A stretch of DNA of 54,823 nucleotides from contig JBBHKE010001837.1 in the NCBI GenBank assembly GCA_037447655.1, positions 24,384 to 79,206 on the forward strand, read 5' to 3'. Source of the stretch: Zygnema cylindricum. Taxonomy: Eukaryota; Streptophyta; Zygnematophyceae; Zygnematales; Zygnemataceae. A program made the translations under genes and the position numbers. This document shows positions 9,351-21,000 of this stretch, piece by piece. Position 1 is the first letter of the stretch. Each line of letters starts with the position of its first letter. The notes below the pieces were generated by a model. That model worked only from the letters and a program-made list of their open reading frames with translations, was not told the DNA's origin and did no database searches.

Positions 9351-11108
9351 AGACCCCCTATATCTCTTGTCTTCATCACTGCTGTCTTAAAATATTGGTC
9401 ATCTAAAAGTCGGAACAACAAACCATTGGAGAAGAAAGCTACGGCTCATACTATTTCTACCTGCTTCTTCTTATGCATGTTAAATGCATGTTTTATTCTT
9501 GTTTTCACACCTCTTACTTTGGTACTCGGAATTGGTAGAAAATTGCTTTTGAGTTCATTAAAGTTGGCACATTACACCTTTCTGAGAGGAATTTTCTGTT
9601 TTTTGGATTTCAAAAGCATTGAACTCTTATTTCACCTTAGCTGGATACATTGTGCACGCTCTTGGCCCTCCACTCTTGACATTTCCAAGGAGATCTTAGT
9701 TGCTTGGGCGTTATATTCGAAGTTGCAGTATATAGAAACGCATAATCAGTTAGCTACACGTATACCACCATTTGAAGCATTCACATGCTCCCACCCCTCT
9801 CTTCGATAGTTAGGCATTGTTGCTTCTGTCGAAGTCTATATTTGCTTTGACAATGTCTGTCGATGTTTATAACTGCTTTGACAACGGCTTGAACGACAGT
9901 TCAACAATTTCATCGTCTACTTCGGTGGTATAAGTAAATGAGGCCTTCTTGAATTTTCGTATTTATGGCAAGTTTTTTGAAAAAAAAAATAACAAGACGT
10001 TCGTAATGTTCTTACATTTTCGAGAATATTCCGTACATATTTCGTGAAATTTCTGTTCAGATTATCGGAAAGAAAATACTAATAAGTGCATTGTCCTTTT
10101 TCGTCAAATTCCGTACGTTTTCCGTAAAAAACCGTTCAACTCTCTTAATGTTGGTTTTTGGCAATCTTGAAGGATATCGAAGCAGACGATCTTATACGAT
10201 TCCAACCACATCGTGGATTCGTCACGGCTTGTGCGAAATTGTGTTACGAAAAATACGGAAAGCCGCTAGACTAGATTTTGTTTTCCATGTTCTTGTATTA
10301 GTGTGTGTTGTGTGCTTAGCGGTGGGAAACATTCAGGTGGCATTATATCATTGGACCATATTGAAGTATGCCATTATTGCAGATCATTCCCCTAGATTAT
10401 AAAGGCAGTACATGGTAGAAAGATTTGGTACTAATTTTAGTATTTTGTATTCTAGCAAGTAGACTTTTAGCAAAGGAAGTAAATTATCTTAATAGAAATT
10501 AAATTGTCTTGTAAGTGTTATATACTATTGGGGTTCACATAGGTGTTCACTATGTGGGCCCTTTATTATTAAGTGACTACAAAGCTGATTTGAGACTACC
10601 TTTCTACTTTTTACTTTGTGATCTTTTTTATTTCTTCCTTCTCTTTCCTACCCTTCAGTTTTGTGTAATCTATCCTTTGTGGCTTACTCTGTTTGGTCAA
10701 CATGTTTGGTCTACATAATTATTTGTGCCTTGTCCACCGGTTCGTGGCTACGGGAATCTCTTTTCGATTGCTCGAATGACGGATTCCAGTTTTCATATAT
10801 AGTACGGTACTGTTTTCGTAAATTGTACGTTCAGTTTACCGGACAGAAAGTACTCCACGTTTTTTTGCGACTTTATCAGAAGTCACGAATTATGAGTAGA
10901 AATAGGAAAAAAGGAAAAAATCGCATGATTTGAACAAAGCGAAATACTATATTTCGTTCGCGAAATCGTTAGAATGTTGGTTCGCCAAAAGGCCACACTT
11001 GGCGATTCGACAATGAAACCCATTAAATTTCATGGCTGTCGTACCTTTATTTATACACGTACACATTAGGATTTGCTGACGTTTGGACCTGGAGGAAGAC
11101 CTAATTTT
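9351..11108. other. Intergenic stretch, no gene recognised
   Basis: Apart from the possible polypurine tract at its left edge, I see no protein family, LTR pair or RNA gene. An open frame of 196 codons (9219-9809, plus) starts inside the F LTR and has no recognisable motif, so I do not call it. Near 10936-10970 there is a short palindrome-like stretch ('gcgaaatactatatttcgttcgcg') resembling one in the Copia A LTR. Confidence 0.5.
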
Positions 11109-11982
11109 TAGTGTTGTATATCGGTAAGCATTTACCGATAACCGATATGGACCATTTTTCGGGTTCCCGATAATTGATATATTGATTCGACATATCGTTA
11201 TCGGAATTATCGCCGATAAGTAACCGATAATTTCGGGTAATTATCGGCGATAAAGCCGATAATGATAACTATTGGCGATAAATGTACGTACCGTACATCT
11301 AAATGTACGAGCCGTTGGCGATAAATGTACGGCATGTGCATTCAGATGTACGTGTTATTCCCCGTACGCGTAGAAAGTACAGTAGGCGCCATGACGTCTG
11401 TACGGTTTTGGTACGGATACAATATAAACGATGTACCTTTCACTTCCGACGCCATGTCTTTGTCCCTTTATTCCTTGGGATCCACTGGACACCTGCCACG
11501 TGTCAATCTCTCAGCTTTTTTGGCATAAGTTCCAAAAGAGCCATTCCGGGCTCATGCTGGCCGTCCGCTCATACTTTTTCATTTCAAGTCATCCGTTCGA
11601 TTCCGGCGGCGCGCAGAATATTATTTTGCGTCCGTTGTATTTTGTGTCCGCCGTCCTTTTCCCGTTCCATGTTCACCAGTTTGTCTGTAAATTCCGTACG
11701 TCGACCGGCCATCGTTTTCTGTGCAGCGTTGCCCGTAATAATTTTCAGTTAATAGTTATGGAACAGAATCGTACACGTGGCATGTCATGCTATATAATGT
11801 AAGTAGTATAATACAGTATTTAATAAGGTATTATAGTATGCGTACTATATATTTTTATAGTTATCGCCGATATGGAATTTGTTGGTCTCGGACCGATATA
11901 TCGTTACCTCTGACCGTTCGATAACCGATAACTATCGGTATCGGTGTTATCGCTATAAGTTTTTTACCGATACACAATACTA
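11109..11982. mobile_element. Non-autonomous hAT-type DNA transposon
   Basis: The element starts TAGTGTTGTATATCGGTAA and its right end reads, as reverse complement, TAGTATTGTGTATCGGTAA: terminal inverted repeats of 19 bp with two mismatches. It is flanked by an 8-bp direct repeat CTAATTTT (11101-11108 and 11983-11990). An 8-bp duplication with TAGTG-type ends is the hAT signature. Both ends are packed with TTATCGG/CCGATAA motifs in both orientations, probable transposase-binding repeats. At 874 bp with no transposase frame it would depend on an enzyme encoded elsewhere. It lies about 1.25 kb upstream of the P450 start codon. Confidence 0.85.
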
Positions 11983-12848
11983 CTAATTTTGCATTTGTTT
12001 GTACTTTTATGTCCTGTTTCGTCGTTCATGTGGTATTTGCTGACATCAATCTTGTCAATTCTTCCGCTGTTATCACAAAATCGGAAGCTTCAAAGTAGTC
12101 AACTGTGTCGAATTTTTTTGAAAGTCCAGACTGAAATTCCACTTTGTACTTGTCACAAAATAGCACGGTTTTCGTACAAAGTCAATACAACCGTGCTGAT
12201 CTTTCGTACAAAGTTCGGTCGTCGGGACAAATCTATGTGTACGGCAACAGGAACTTTTGTGAAAAACTTTCCTCAAGTCCCGAGTATTCCATGACAGAAT
12301 TTCCTCACTTTTCCTGATACGGCTGACTATAAACATTTTTTTTATTGTTTTTTTTTTGAGAGAGAATTTGATAATGCCAGTTTCCGTCAGAAATAAATAT
12401 ACAAACATCAATTTTACCATTCCAATTTCCAATTCATAAACGTGCGCTTCATCTAAGCCACACAAACCGCTCTCTTAAAATTTCATAAATCGGAAAGAAA
12501 AATATCTTAGGTTGACTAAACCAATAGAAACTCACTTAAACACCTGAGTTTTTTTTTTCCATTTTAAACGTTTATTTTGCATTTTCCCCTTGAAGCTTCG
12601 TTTTGTGGAAACTCAAACCCCGTAAAATGTTTAGCTGTTTGCCCAATATTCTGGGCAGGAGCAGCTAGCCGACAAAAAATGACTTGTCGAAAACAAAACA
12701 GCCCGCCCACAACAAAACTGATTATCCGGTGCCGTCATCGAGTTGCGTTAGTGGAACGGCTTCGTCATCAAGTTGCGTTAGTGGAAGTGCTTTACGCCGC
12801 GCGCCGCGTCCTACAATAAAATCTGAAACCTCATCCAAGTGTACTAAA

Positions 12849-12856
12849 TATATAAA
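12849..12856 (+). promoter_or_regulatory. Probable TATA box of the P450 gene
   Basis: TATATAAA lies about 370 bp before the start codon and just upstream of the long pyrimidine-rich leader. The position is reasonable for a plant core promoter if the leader is transcribed; the start site itself is not visible. Confidence 0.45.
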
Positions 12857-12934
12857 CGTATACAAACTTCGTCAAAAACATTATCCAGTCAGCAAGTGAA
12901 AGTCATTTAGACACACTAGATATTTGTCACACTC

Positions 12935-13228
12935 GTGTCTTTACATTCACTCTCGCTCTCTCTCTCTCACTCTCGTTCACTTCTCCACTCTTACGCACTT
13001 GTCCATATTTTCCCACTCTCTCATCTCTGGCTTCTTCCCTTTTCCGCCTACTTTCTCTTTTTATTCTTTGCACCCACTTCTTCTCATTTGTCCAATACTT
13101 CTCCGTTTCATTTTTTTCCATCTTTCATTTTTTTCTCGTCAATACTTTCCCACATTTTGCCACTCATTCCTCCTCTTCCACTCCTACTCCATCTCTCTCT
13201 CCCTCTTCCTCTCGCCCCCCCTCACTCT
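12935..13228 (+). repeat. Pyrimidine-rich (CT) leader of the P450 gene
   Basis: Almost pure C/T sequence with (TC)n runs leads to the start codon. CT-rich 5' leaders are common in plants. It contains no ATG in frame with the P450, so translation should begin at the ATG at 13229. Confidence 0.7.
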
Positions 13229-15194
13229 ATGGACTATCAGGTGGATAAGTTCTTCTCTTTCCTTGAACCCTCTCTCTTGCCTTTCCCATGGTTCGTCCTC
13301 CCTCTCCTCATCTTCGTCCTTTCCACCCCTCTCCTCCTCCAACTCCTGCCGTCATTTACCTCCAAATGCTCCTCTCTTCCTCTCCCTCCCGGCCCCTTCC
13401 CATGGCCCATTGTCGGCAATATTCCCCAAATCGCATCTGATCCTCTTCCGTTCCGCACACTTGCCAGGCTGGCAGAATTGTACGGACCAATCGTGTCACT
13501 TAGAATCGGTAGCGCACCGTTTGTCGTCGTTTCTTCAGCAACCGCTGCTCGAGAAGTCTTGAAGGAATCGGATGCGGCTTGTTCTGGAAGACCAATGCCT
13601 ATGTCAGCGAAAATTATTGAACATGACGGTAAGTGCAGAAAATGGGTTTGATTTTGTCGACATTTTGAGTTTCTTTTGGTTTAGAAACAGGAATGTTTGA
13701 TATTAGGTGAAAAAAAATTGAGCCTTGTTTTGAAAAGTGTTTTGGGCTATAGCTTTGGTGGTCTTGAGATAAAAGACTGGAAAGTTTGAAATCCTGCGAA
13801 TTTTTATTTTAAGTACGTTGTTTTATATAAAAGCATTGAAAATGGTATGTCAGGAAAGAAAGCCAAGTATATAGAACGGACGGTCCTCCGTCCTCTCCCT
13901 CTCCATGTTTTCTCTCACCAACTCACAATGCCTTATTCCCGCATTCCCTCTCCTTCTCTCCCCAGGAAAGGACATTGGGTTCGCTCCTCCCGGTCCCCAC
14001 CTCAAGCTTGTCCGAAAGCTCTGCGCGATGAATCTGTTTACCCGAAAACGGCTCGACGCATGGAAACCCGTTCGACTCCAGGAAATGGTCGCAATGTGCG
14101 ACGCTGTCACACAAGAGGCCAAATTTCGTGATGGTCGCGTGACTCTCCGACACCACCTAACTCGAGCTACTCTAAACAACATCCTGAGAATGTCTTTCGG
14201 AAGACGATTCGAATTTAATGTCCCGGGTCGACCTAATCCGGAAGCCGATAAGTTTACTGCCGTAACGGATGAGGTTTCAAATTTATTGGGAGCTTTTAAT
14301 TTGGCGGATTATATTCCAATTTTACGCCCATTTGATCCCTTGAAAGTGAAAACTCGGTGTAAAGAAGCCAATGAATTTTTGGTGAAGTGGCTCGGCGAAG
14401 AGATTGAATCTCACCAGAAAAAATTGTCAGAACAGGGAATTGTTTCCGAGGACAACAGGAATCTTCCTCAGGATTTTTGTGACGCTCTTTTACTAGCGGA
14501 CAATGAAGAAAAACTCGGAGAAACTGAAATGATTGGCGTTTTACAGGATTTGATTTTGGCAGGAACAGAAACAAGTGCCGGAACAGTTGAATGGGCGATG
14601 ATTGAGCTTCTTTCGAATCCGGAAATTATGTCTCAATTGAGAGAGGAATTAGGAACTGTTTTTGGTAAAGTCAGGGAGAAACAAGAAGAAAATGGTGTTG
14701 TTTCTGATGAGAATGTGAGAGATTTAGAGACCCGACTTCTCCAGCTTCCCTATTTGAAAGCTGTCGTAAAGGAAACTCTTCGTCATCGAACCGTCGCTCC
14801 TTTACTCATACCCCATTTAGCCGTTGAAAATGTTGTTCTCGGGAATGGAAAATATCATGTGCCACGTGGCACAACGATTCAGGTCAATCAGTGGGCAATA
14901 CACCATGATCCTGCCTTGTGGCCAGATCCCCATGTATTTAAACCGGAGAGATTTCTTGAGAAAGATCTCGAGATTCGGGGAATTGATTTTAGCTTTATTC
15001 CTTTCGGATCCGGAAGGAGAATGTGTCCGGGGTATAACTTGGGGTATCCGATGGTGGTTTTGGAACTTGCTCATTTGGTTCACAAGTTTGAGTGGAGTTT
15101 GGAGGGGGGAAATTTTCTTGACACGTCGTCAAAGTTTGGAATCACTTTGTGGCTAGCCACGCCGTTGGAAGCCATAGCCAAACCTCGTAAGTAG
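13229..15194 (+). CDS. Cytochrome P450, A-type, CYP71 clan (two exons)
   Basis: Two exons (13229-13628 and 13966-15194) joined in phase 1 encode 542 residues, a normal length for a plant P450. A hydrophobic N-terminal anchor (about 16-41) and the hinge LPLPPGPFPWP (50-60) indicate an ER-membrane enzyme. Visible motifs are the I-helix oxygen-activation motif AGTETS (332-337), ExxR of helix K (E403-R406), FKPERF (458-463) and the heme loop FGSGRRMCPG with ligand Cys487. All catalytic residues are present and the frame is intact, so it should be functional, a haem monooxygenase fed by NADPH-P450 reductase. The I-helix 'SAGTVEWAM' is typical of the CYP71 clan, which contains phenylpropanoid, flavonoid, terpenoid and alkaloid hydroxylases. 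Family and substrate cannot be assigned. After ExxR the sequence is HRTVAPLLIPH instead of the usual xHPxxPLLxPH. It is the only intact host gene in the window. Confidence 0.95.
13629..13965 (+). other. Intron of the P450 gene
   Basis: Donor G|GTAAGT and acceptor CCCCAG|GA give a 337-bp, phase 1 intron between the codons for EHDG and KDIGFAPPG. Joining restores a continuous P450 sequence across the B'-C region. A pyrimidine-rich tract precedes the acceptor. Confidence 0.93.
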
Positions 15195-15350
15195 GGGACA
15201 ATGAATGAAGGAACAAGGGAGGGAAGACAAGATAAGGGGGGGAGAAGAGAAGAGAGAGTAGGAGAAGGGAAGAAGAGCGCAGGATGAGACAAGAAGGAAG
15301 AGATAGGAGGGAAACAAGGGAGAGTAAAAAATTGGGAGGAGGACAGATTT
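15195..15350 (+). repeat. Purine-rich (GA) trailer of the P450 gene
   Basis: About 150 bp of nearly pure A/G follows the stop codon at once. It mirrors in composition the CT-rich leader in front of the gene and would probably be part of the 3' UTR. No clear poly(A) signal was singled out. Confidence 0.65.
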
Positions 15351-16350
15351 TTTTGGTGCTATAATGAAACAAGGCTCCTTTCTTTGTCGAGTGAAGCAAG
15401 AGTTGGGGAATGGTTATGTACAAATGAAACACGCAAAGAGCCTCCTGGTTTTGTTCTGTTTTGAGATACGAGAAGGGGTTGATTGTGTATAGGTTGCGGT
15501 ATTTCTGATATTTCTTCCCTTCTTCTTGTCCTTTTTATTCAGGTAAAGTTTAGGGTAGATGAAGGTCGAATCGTCTCGTTGTTAGTTGATAAAGTTTCTC
15601 TGGTCGTTATGGCTATAAATTTGATATCTGTTGTCAGGTTTTTCATTTACCATGGAATATTTCGTATTCATGTTACATATCATATAGCGATATGATGTCA
15701 CATTATACATGAGATTGTTCTGCATAGAGTTGCCTTTTTGCTTTGGAATATGACCAACTTTTGTGACAGGTAAAATAATGCACTTGTAATTCGCAATGGT
15801 TTGGTGAGATGTGAATGGGTTGTTTCTGATAAATTATTAACAAAATTTGATCATAGAAATAATAAAAAAGGTCTCCTAGCAAAAGTGGTTGATATTTTTA
15901 CAGATGTTTTTTTTCTGTATCGTCAATATATACCAATTATGCAACAATGAAGATTAATTCGCTTCTCAAGCCTCGAATTTGGATTTAGGTTGTTCACATT
16001 TTGCGTAAGTTAGGATACAATAATAAAAAAAAAAGCTTGTAATTTTAGTAGTTATAAATTGTTAATATATTTAATAATGAAATATACCAAAATGTGTTGG
16101 AGACATGTGAAAATATGTCTGCATCTTTATGGTTTATATATGCCTTTACGTCTTAACTTTCTATATTTAGAAGCATTTTGATATGTTTGAATTATCTATA
16201 CTTGTGAAGATTGTACACGCCGAAAGAAATCTCAAAATTCCCAAATAAAACTGTAAATAATAGCAATGAAAAACTCTGTCAAAAGATATATTTATGCCTT
16301 AAAATATTTGAATAAAAAATCATGTGGAACTTTGTTTTCATGATTGAGGA

Positions 16351-16414
<64 letters not shown>

Positions 16415-17168
16415 TTTGTCTCGCAATCAAATTGTTTTTTTTTCTCTTTTGAATTTATATGAGCTAAATCGCCGAGCGATTGCAAAGGTCGTTTATTTTG
16501 TTTGTAAGGTGAACCTCCGCCTCAACACCAAGTGAGGATAATGTCTAACAACAATTTCTCCTTATTTTTCCCTCAAGAGAATAAAAGTAAAACAATGAAC
16601 ACCTCCTTGTATGCTCCGGTAGATATCCAGCTGCGTCTGCTTATCATCTAATTATTGATCAAACTATGCTCCATTCACTATAAGACAGAATTCATGCAAT
16701 TACGCAAGTGTGGGCATTGGTCCATACTAAGTTAAGAGCATTAAATAGGCCAAATTTCAAGTGACTTGTCACTTCGCATTATCAAAAAATACCTATGCAA
16801 AATATGCCACTCACGTAGTCTGCTAAAAATGATTCAAGGAAGAAGTCCAAACTACCAATGAAACAAATGTTGACAATGTTGGTTCTGGCGATCTCGGCCA
16901 ATGTTGGTACGTGGAAAGTTGAACCGACTATATTGTACGGAGGGACAAATTGGATGTACGGAATCAAGTGACAACTCCACGAAAAACACTTTTTACGGAT
17001 TTGGGCACAATTTGTAGCGCCGTGGCCTGGGGCTGAATTAGGCCACAATTATACCCACATCGCGCCGTAGACAAGCACACCATGGCGTAAATAGATAGCA
17101 GAGCGAGGGAAAATATCAACTATTTAAAGTAATAATTACAAGACAATTGTGATTAGCAAACATCGAAT
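15351..17168. other. AT-rich spacer downstream of the P450
   Basis: No gene, LTR or RNA was recognised. The region includes the presumed 3' end of the P450 transcript and, further on, a long (TA)n tract. Short open frames here have no recognisable motifs. Confidence 0.5.
16353..16412. repeat. (TA)n microsatellite
   Basis: About 60 bp of alternating TA interrupted by two 'tg' steps. Confidence 0.95.
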
Positions 17169-17465
17169 TGTTGTCCATAGCCTATTTCAGCCATGGATTA
17201 CTCTCGGAAGCACCACAGACTACCCTCCAAAACAGTTGTATTTTAGACACCACAGATTACTCCACAATTAACAAAAACAGCTGAAACTGCACCAGTATGA
17301 ATTATATTTTAGACACTATAACCTCCCAATGTTACAGCCAAACACACTAAGGAAATCAAAAGATATGAGCTGCAAAGTTTCCCAAAAACATCTGACAGCT
17401 TACCAAACGAACCAAATAGACTCCTAATAGAATTCTGCAGAAACACCAGAACAGAATGAAACTAC
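17169..17465 (+). repeat. Left half of repeat H, interrupted by Copia G
   Basis: Starts TGTTGTCCATAGCCTA and matches 24974-25270 throughout, ending 'gaatgaaactac', where Copia G begins. The TG start and the repeat context suggest an LTR, but no internal region was identified. Confidence 0.75.
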
Positions 17466-18061
17466 TGTTAGTTTTTGGTGCGATTCCGGGCGATTCTCCG
17501 GTACACCGATTTGCTTCGTAGTATTTGTGTTTGATAGACAAATCGGCTTGTTTAGCATAGGCGATATTTTCGGGAGGGGAATCGTAGCGGGATTATGTCA
17601 GTTTACAGTATGCAGAATCTGTTTTCAGTTTGCAGTTTTTGTGTGTCAGAACATGCTGTTGTCCCCCACATTTTATTGTGCGGTGGACATTCTACACGTG
17701 GCAGATTATGATTGAACCGCCACTTAGTGAGTGTGTTAGCGTTAGGCTATTTAGTTGTGTGCACAAGAGTAGGCAACCATCATTCACAGAACAGAAAAGA
17801 CAGAGCAAGAATCCAGCTTTATTAATAGGGACAATTTGTCCAACTTTGTCTTACATCAATTGTACTTCTATTCTTATAATGGGAAGTAACAAATCTATCT
17901 GAAGCTTCTTTGTGTTTGTCCTTTCTCTACCCACTCTAAATTCTGATCAAATTGCCTGGTGACTTATTCTATCTGAGCCTTGTGTTATTCTGCTCCGGAG
18001 TCGGAAATCTGTGGCGCTCTGATTCATCTTTGTCGCTCGTAATGGCCGACCCCGCGTATCA
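17466..18061 (+). repeat. 5' LTR of Copia G
   Basis: Ends TATCA directly before the primer site. The last 20 nt, ATGGCCGACCCCGCGTATCA, hold the gag start codon. Confidence 0.93.
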
Positions 18062-21000
18062 GGTTATGGGCCCACCTGGCTCACTAGACAAGTTCGAAGG
18101 CGCCAACTATCAGTTATGGAGGTGTAGGGCGGAAGCCGCTCTAGAGGAGAGAAACTGTCTTGCAATCGTACTCGGAGCTGAAACACGTCCCGCTGCTGCA
18201 GATGCTACAAACCCAACAGATGCAGAGAAAAAGAAAATCAGTGACTGGGACGTGAGAGAAATCCGTGGCAAGAACATTCTGATAAGGGGATTAGCGGATA
18301 ACCAACTGCGAAATGTCACAAGGCTTAAGACATCATCTGAGATCTGGGCATCTCTAGAGACTACACACAAACTTTCAGGGATGACAGCACGCATCAAGTT
18401 GGGAAAGACGTTAATGACAACAATTTATCAGGACGGAATGTCAATGGAGGCTTATACCTCCCATTATGCCAATTTGCTGGCCGAAGCCGACGCCGTCGGC
18501 TTCACTCTTCCCAATGACACGAAGATCACCCTCCTCATGCTTTCCCTCCCGGTGGAATACAAACCGATTCTTACCTGGCTGGATCAGAAAGATGTAAACT
18601 CATGGAAGTGGAATGAAGTTGTTGAAGCGCTCCTCAAGGACGAGTTCAACACCAAAATTATGACGAGCCGTGAGTCCATTGCCGAAAGCTCCGCGTATGC
18701 TGCAGGCAAACATGGAAACAAGGAGAGGAAGGATCAAAATCGTGACAGAAAAACAGACAGAAAATGTTTTTATTGCGATAAGACGGGTCATTTCATCTCA
18801 GTCTGCCGGAAATACTCCTATGACAAATTACATGAGAAAGTAGACGACACAAAACTGAAAAAGGGGAAGGGAAAAGGGAAGGAGATCGTCACCTCACAAG
18901 CAATGATGGTGTCCTCCATCGCGACCAGCAACGATCACTGGATGGTGGACACTGGTGCGTCTGAGCACATGTGTTTCAGGAGAGAGTGGTTTTCCAACTT
19001 TTGCGAAATTGCTCCATCGCGGATCTTCATAGGAGACAACCATAGCGCACATGCCACAGGAAAAGGAGACATCAAAATAGAGGCGTTAGTCGATGGCCGA
19101 ATCCAATCACGGACCATCAAGAACGTGCTCTATGTTCCCTCCTTCTAAAGAAATCTATACTCTATTTCTCAAGCTGAGGACAATGGCATCACACCGGTGT
19201 GGCAGAAGCATGGAAAAATCAAACTCATGCGAAATGGTGTCACAATTGCAGAAGGCGAACGAATGGTAGACACAACCTACCGTTTGAAGTGCAGTCCAAA
19301 ACCCAGAGGCCTCGCACTTGCCGCAAGCGCAGTCCTCCCAAAATCAAGTGAGGAGAATCCACCTAATGTACGATCTGCGAATGGAGAGAAACTGGAAATG
19401 TCAGTCGGGAAGTCTGAGATGCCAATCAAGCATGAACAAGACACCAAAACGCCTAGCTATAATCAAATGCTGTGGCATCGAAGACTGGGACATTTGCATA
19501 CAAACGGTATGAGAAAACTAGTCAAAGGACAGCTTGTTCACGGACTAGGACTTAACAATGTGACCGACTCACCAGATCCATGTCGCAGCTGCAAATTGGG
19601 TAAATCACATCGTCTTCCCTTTCCCAAAGACGGAGGAAGAAGAGCTACTCAACCACTTGAGCTTGTCCACTAAGATGTGTGGGGACCGACGAAGGTCAAA
19701 TCCTGCAGCTGAAAGAGATTTGTCGTTACTTTCATAGACGATTACTCAAGGATGACTCACATCTACCCACTCAAGCACAAGAGTGAGGTATTCCAATGTT
19801 TTAAGCAATACAAGGCTATGGCTGAAAAGAAACAGGGAAAGTCTATCATTGGACTGAGAAGCGACAATGGAGGGGAGTACTTATCCTCCGAATTTAAAAG
19901 CTTCCTTACCCTTGAAGGGATCGAACATCAGTTGACGGCTCCAGGCACGCCTCAGCAAAATGGTGTTGCAGAGAGGATGAACCGCACACTCAACGAAATG
20001 TCACTCAGCATGATGGCTACCCATCAAATTGGCTCTGAATTTTGGGGAGAAGCCATGTGTACGGCAGTGTACCTGCGCAATAGGTGTCCAACATCTGCGT
20101 TAGAGAATGCAACTCCGTTTGAGAAATGGCATGGATTCAGACCAACCATTTCTCACTTGAAAGTGTTTAGAAGCCGAGCATACGTTCATGACCACGCAAA
20201 CAAAGGAGGAAAATTGGCCCCCAAAGCAAAAGAAGGAATATTTGTAGGTTACGAAGAAAGCAGAAAAGCCTACAGAATCTTCAACACTGAATCTCGGACC
20301 ATCATGATAAGCAGAAATATGAAATTTACAGAGAGAGAAAAACTGGCAAGGAACGAGGTGCATGGCAACAGTGGGAGAAAGGAAGGGGAAAATTACTCCC
20401 CTTCGTTTGATGACTGGTCACCGAGCGACGATGAGTCTGCTGAAGAGGAGGCAAATAAATCAAACGAATCCCTTGGTGAAACCAAGGTTCTTGAAACTGA
20501 AATTGAAGATTCACCACCTGCACAAGAACCAAACAGCGAGAGTCAAATCAATGAAGATAAGGTTGCCGCAACTGAGGAAGTAGACAAAGTGACTACAGCT
20601 AAAGCAAAAGAAACTAAAAAAAAGGGCGTAGTAGAAGACCCTACCTCAGTGCCCACAGGAAGGGCCAGCAGCAGTCGGGCTAGAAAACCTCCAATAAAGT
20701 TTGGAGAGTGGTACGATACCACGAGCGCCCCAAGGAAAAAGTTCGCCGGGATGGCTCAAGCCGAAGAGCCTTTAACTCTCCACCAGGCACTGAACAATGA
20801 GGATGGGGAAAAGTGGAAGGCCGCAGTTAATGAGGAAATGGCGTCCATTCTGCAAAACAAAACATGGACATTAGAAGACTTGCCACACGGAAGAAAACCA
20901 ATTGGCAGCAAGTGGTCCTTCCGAATCAAAAGAAATGCCGATGGAACAATCGATCGCTACAAGGCAAGACTAGTAGCCAAGGGTTACACTCAAAAGGAAG

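Noticed and set aside
9219-9809. 196-codon open frame as a host gene
   Set aside because: It begins inside an F-type LTR, has no recognisable domain and ends in unassigned DNA.
12935-13228. N-terminal extension of the P450
   Set aside because: The frame upstream of 13229 is open but has no ATG; the sequence is only CT microsatellite. The ATG at 13229 gives a normal P450 N-terminus.
12924-13562. 212-codon Ser/Leu-rich frame overlapping the P450 start
   Set aside because: It is a frame-shifted reading of the CT-rich leader and exon 1; low complexity, no ATG context, no domain.
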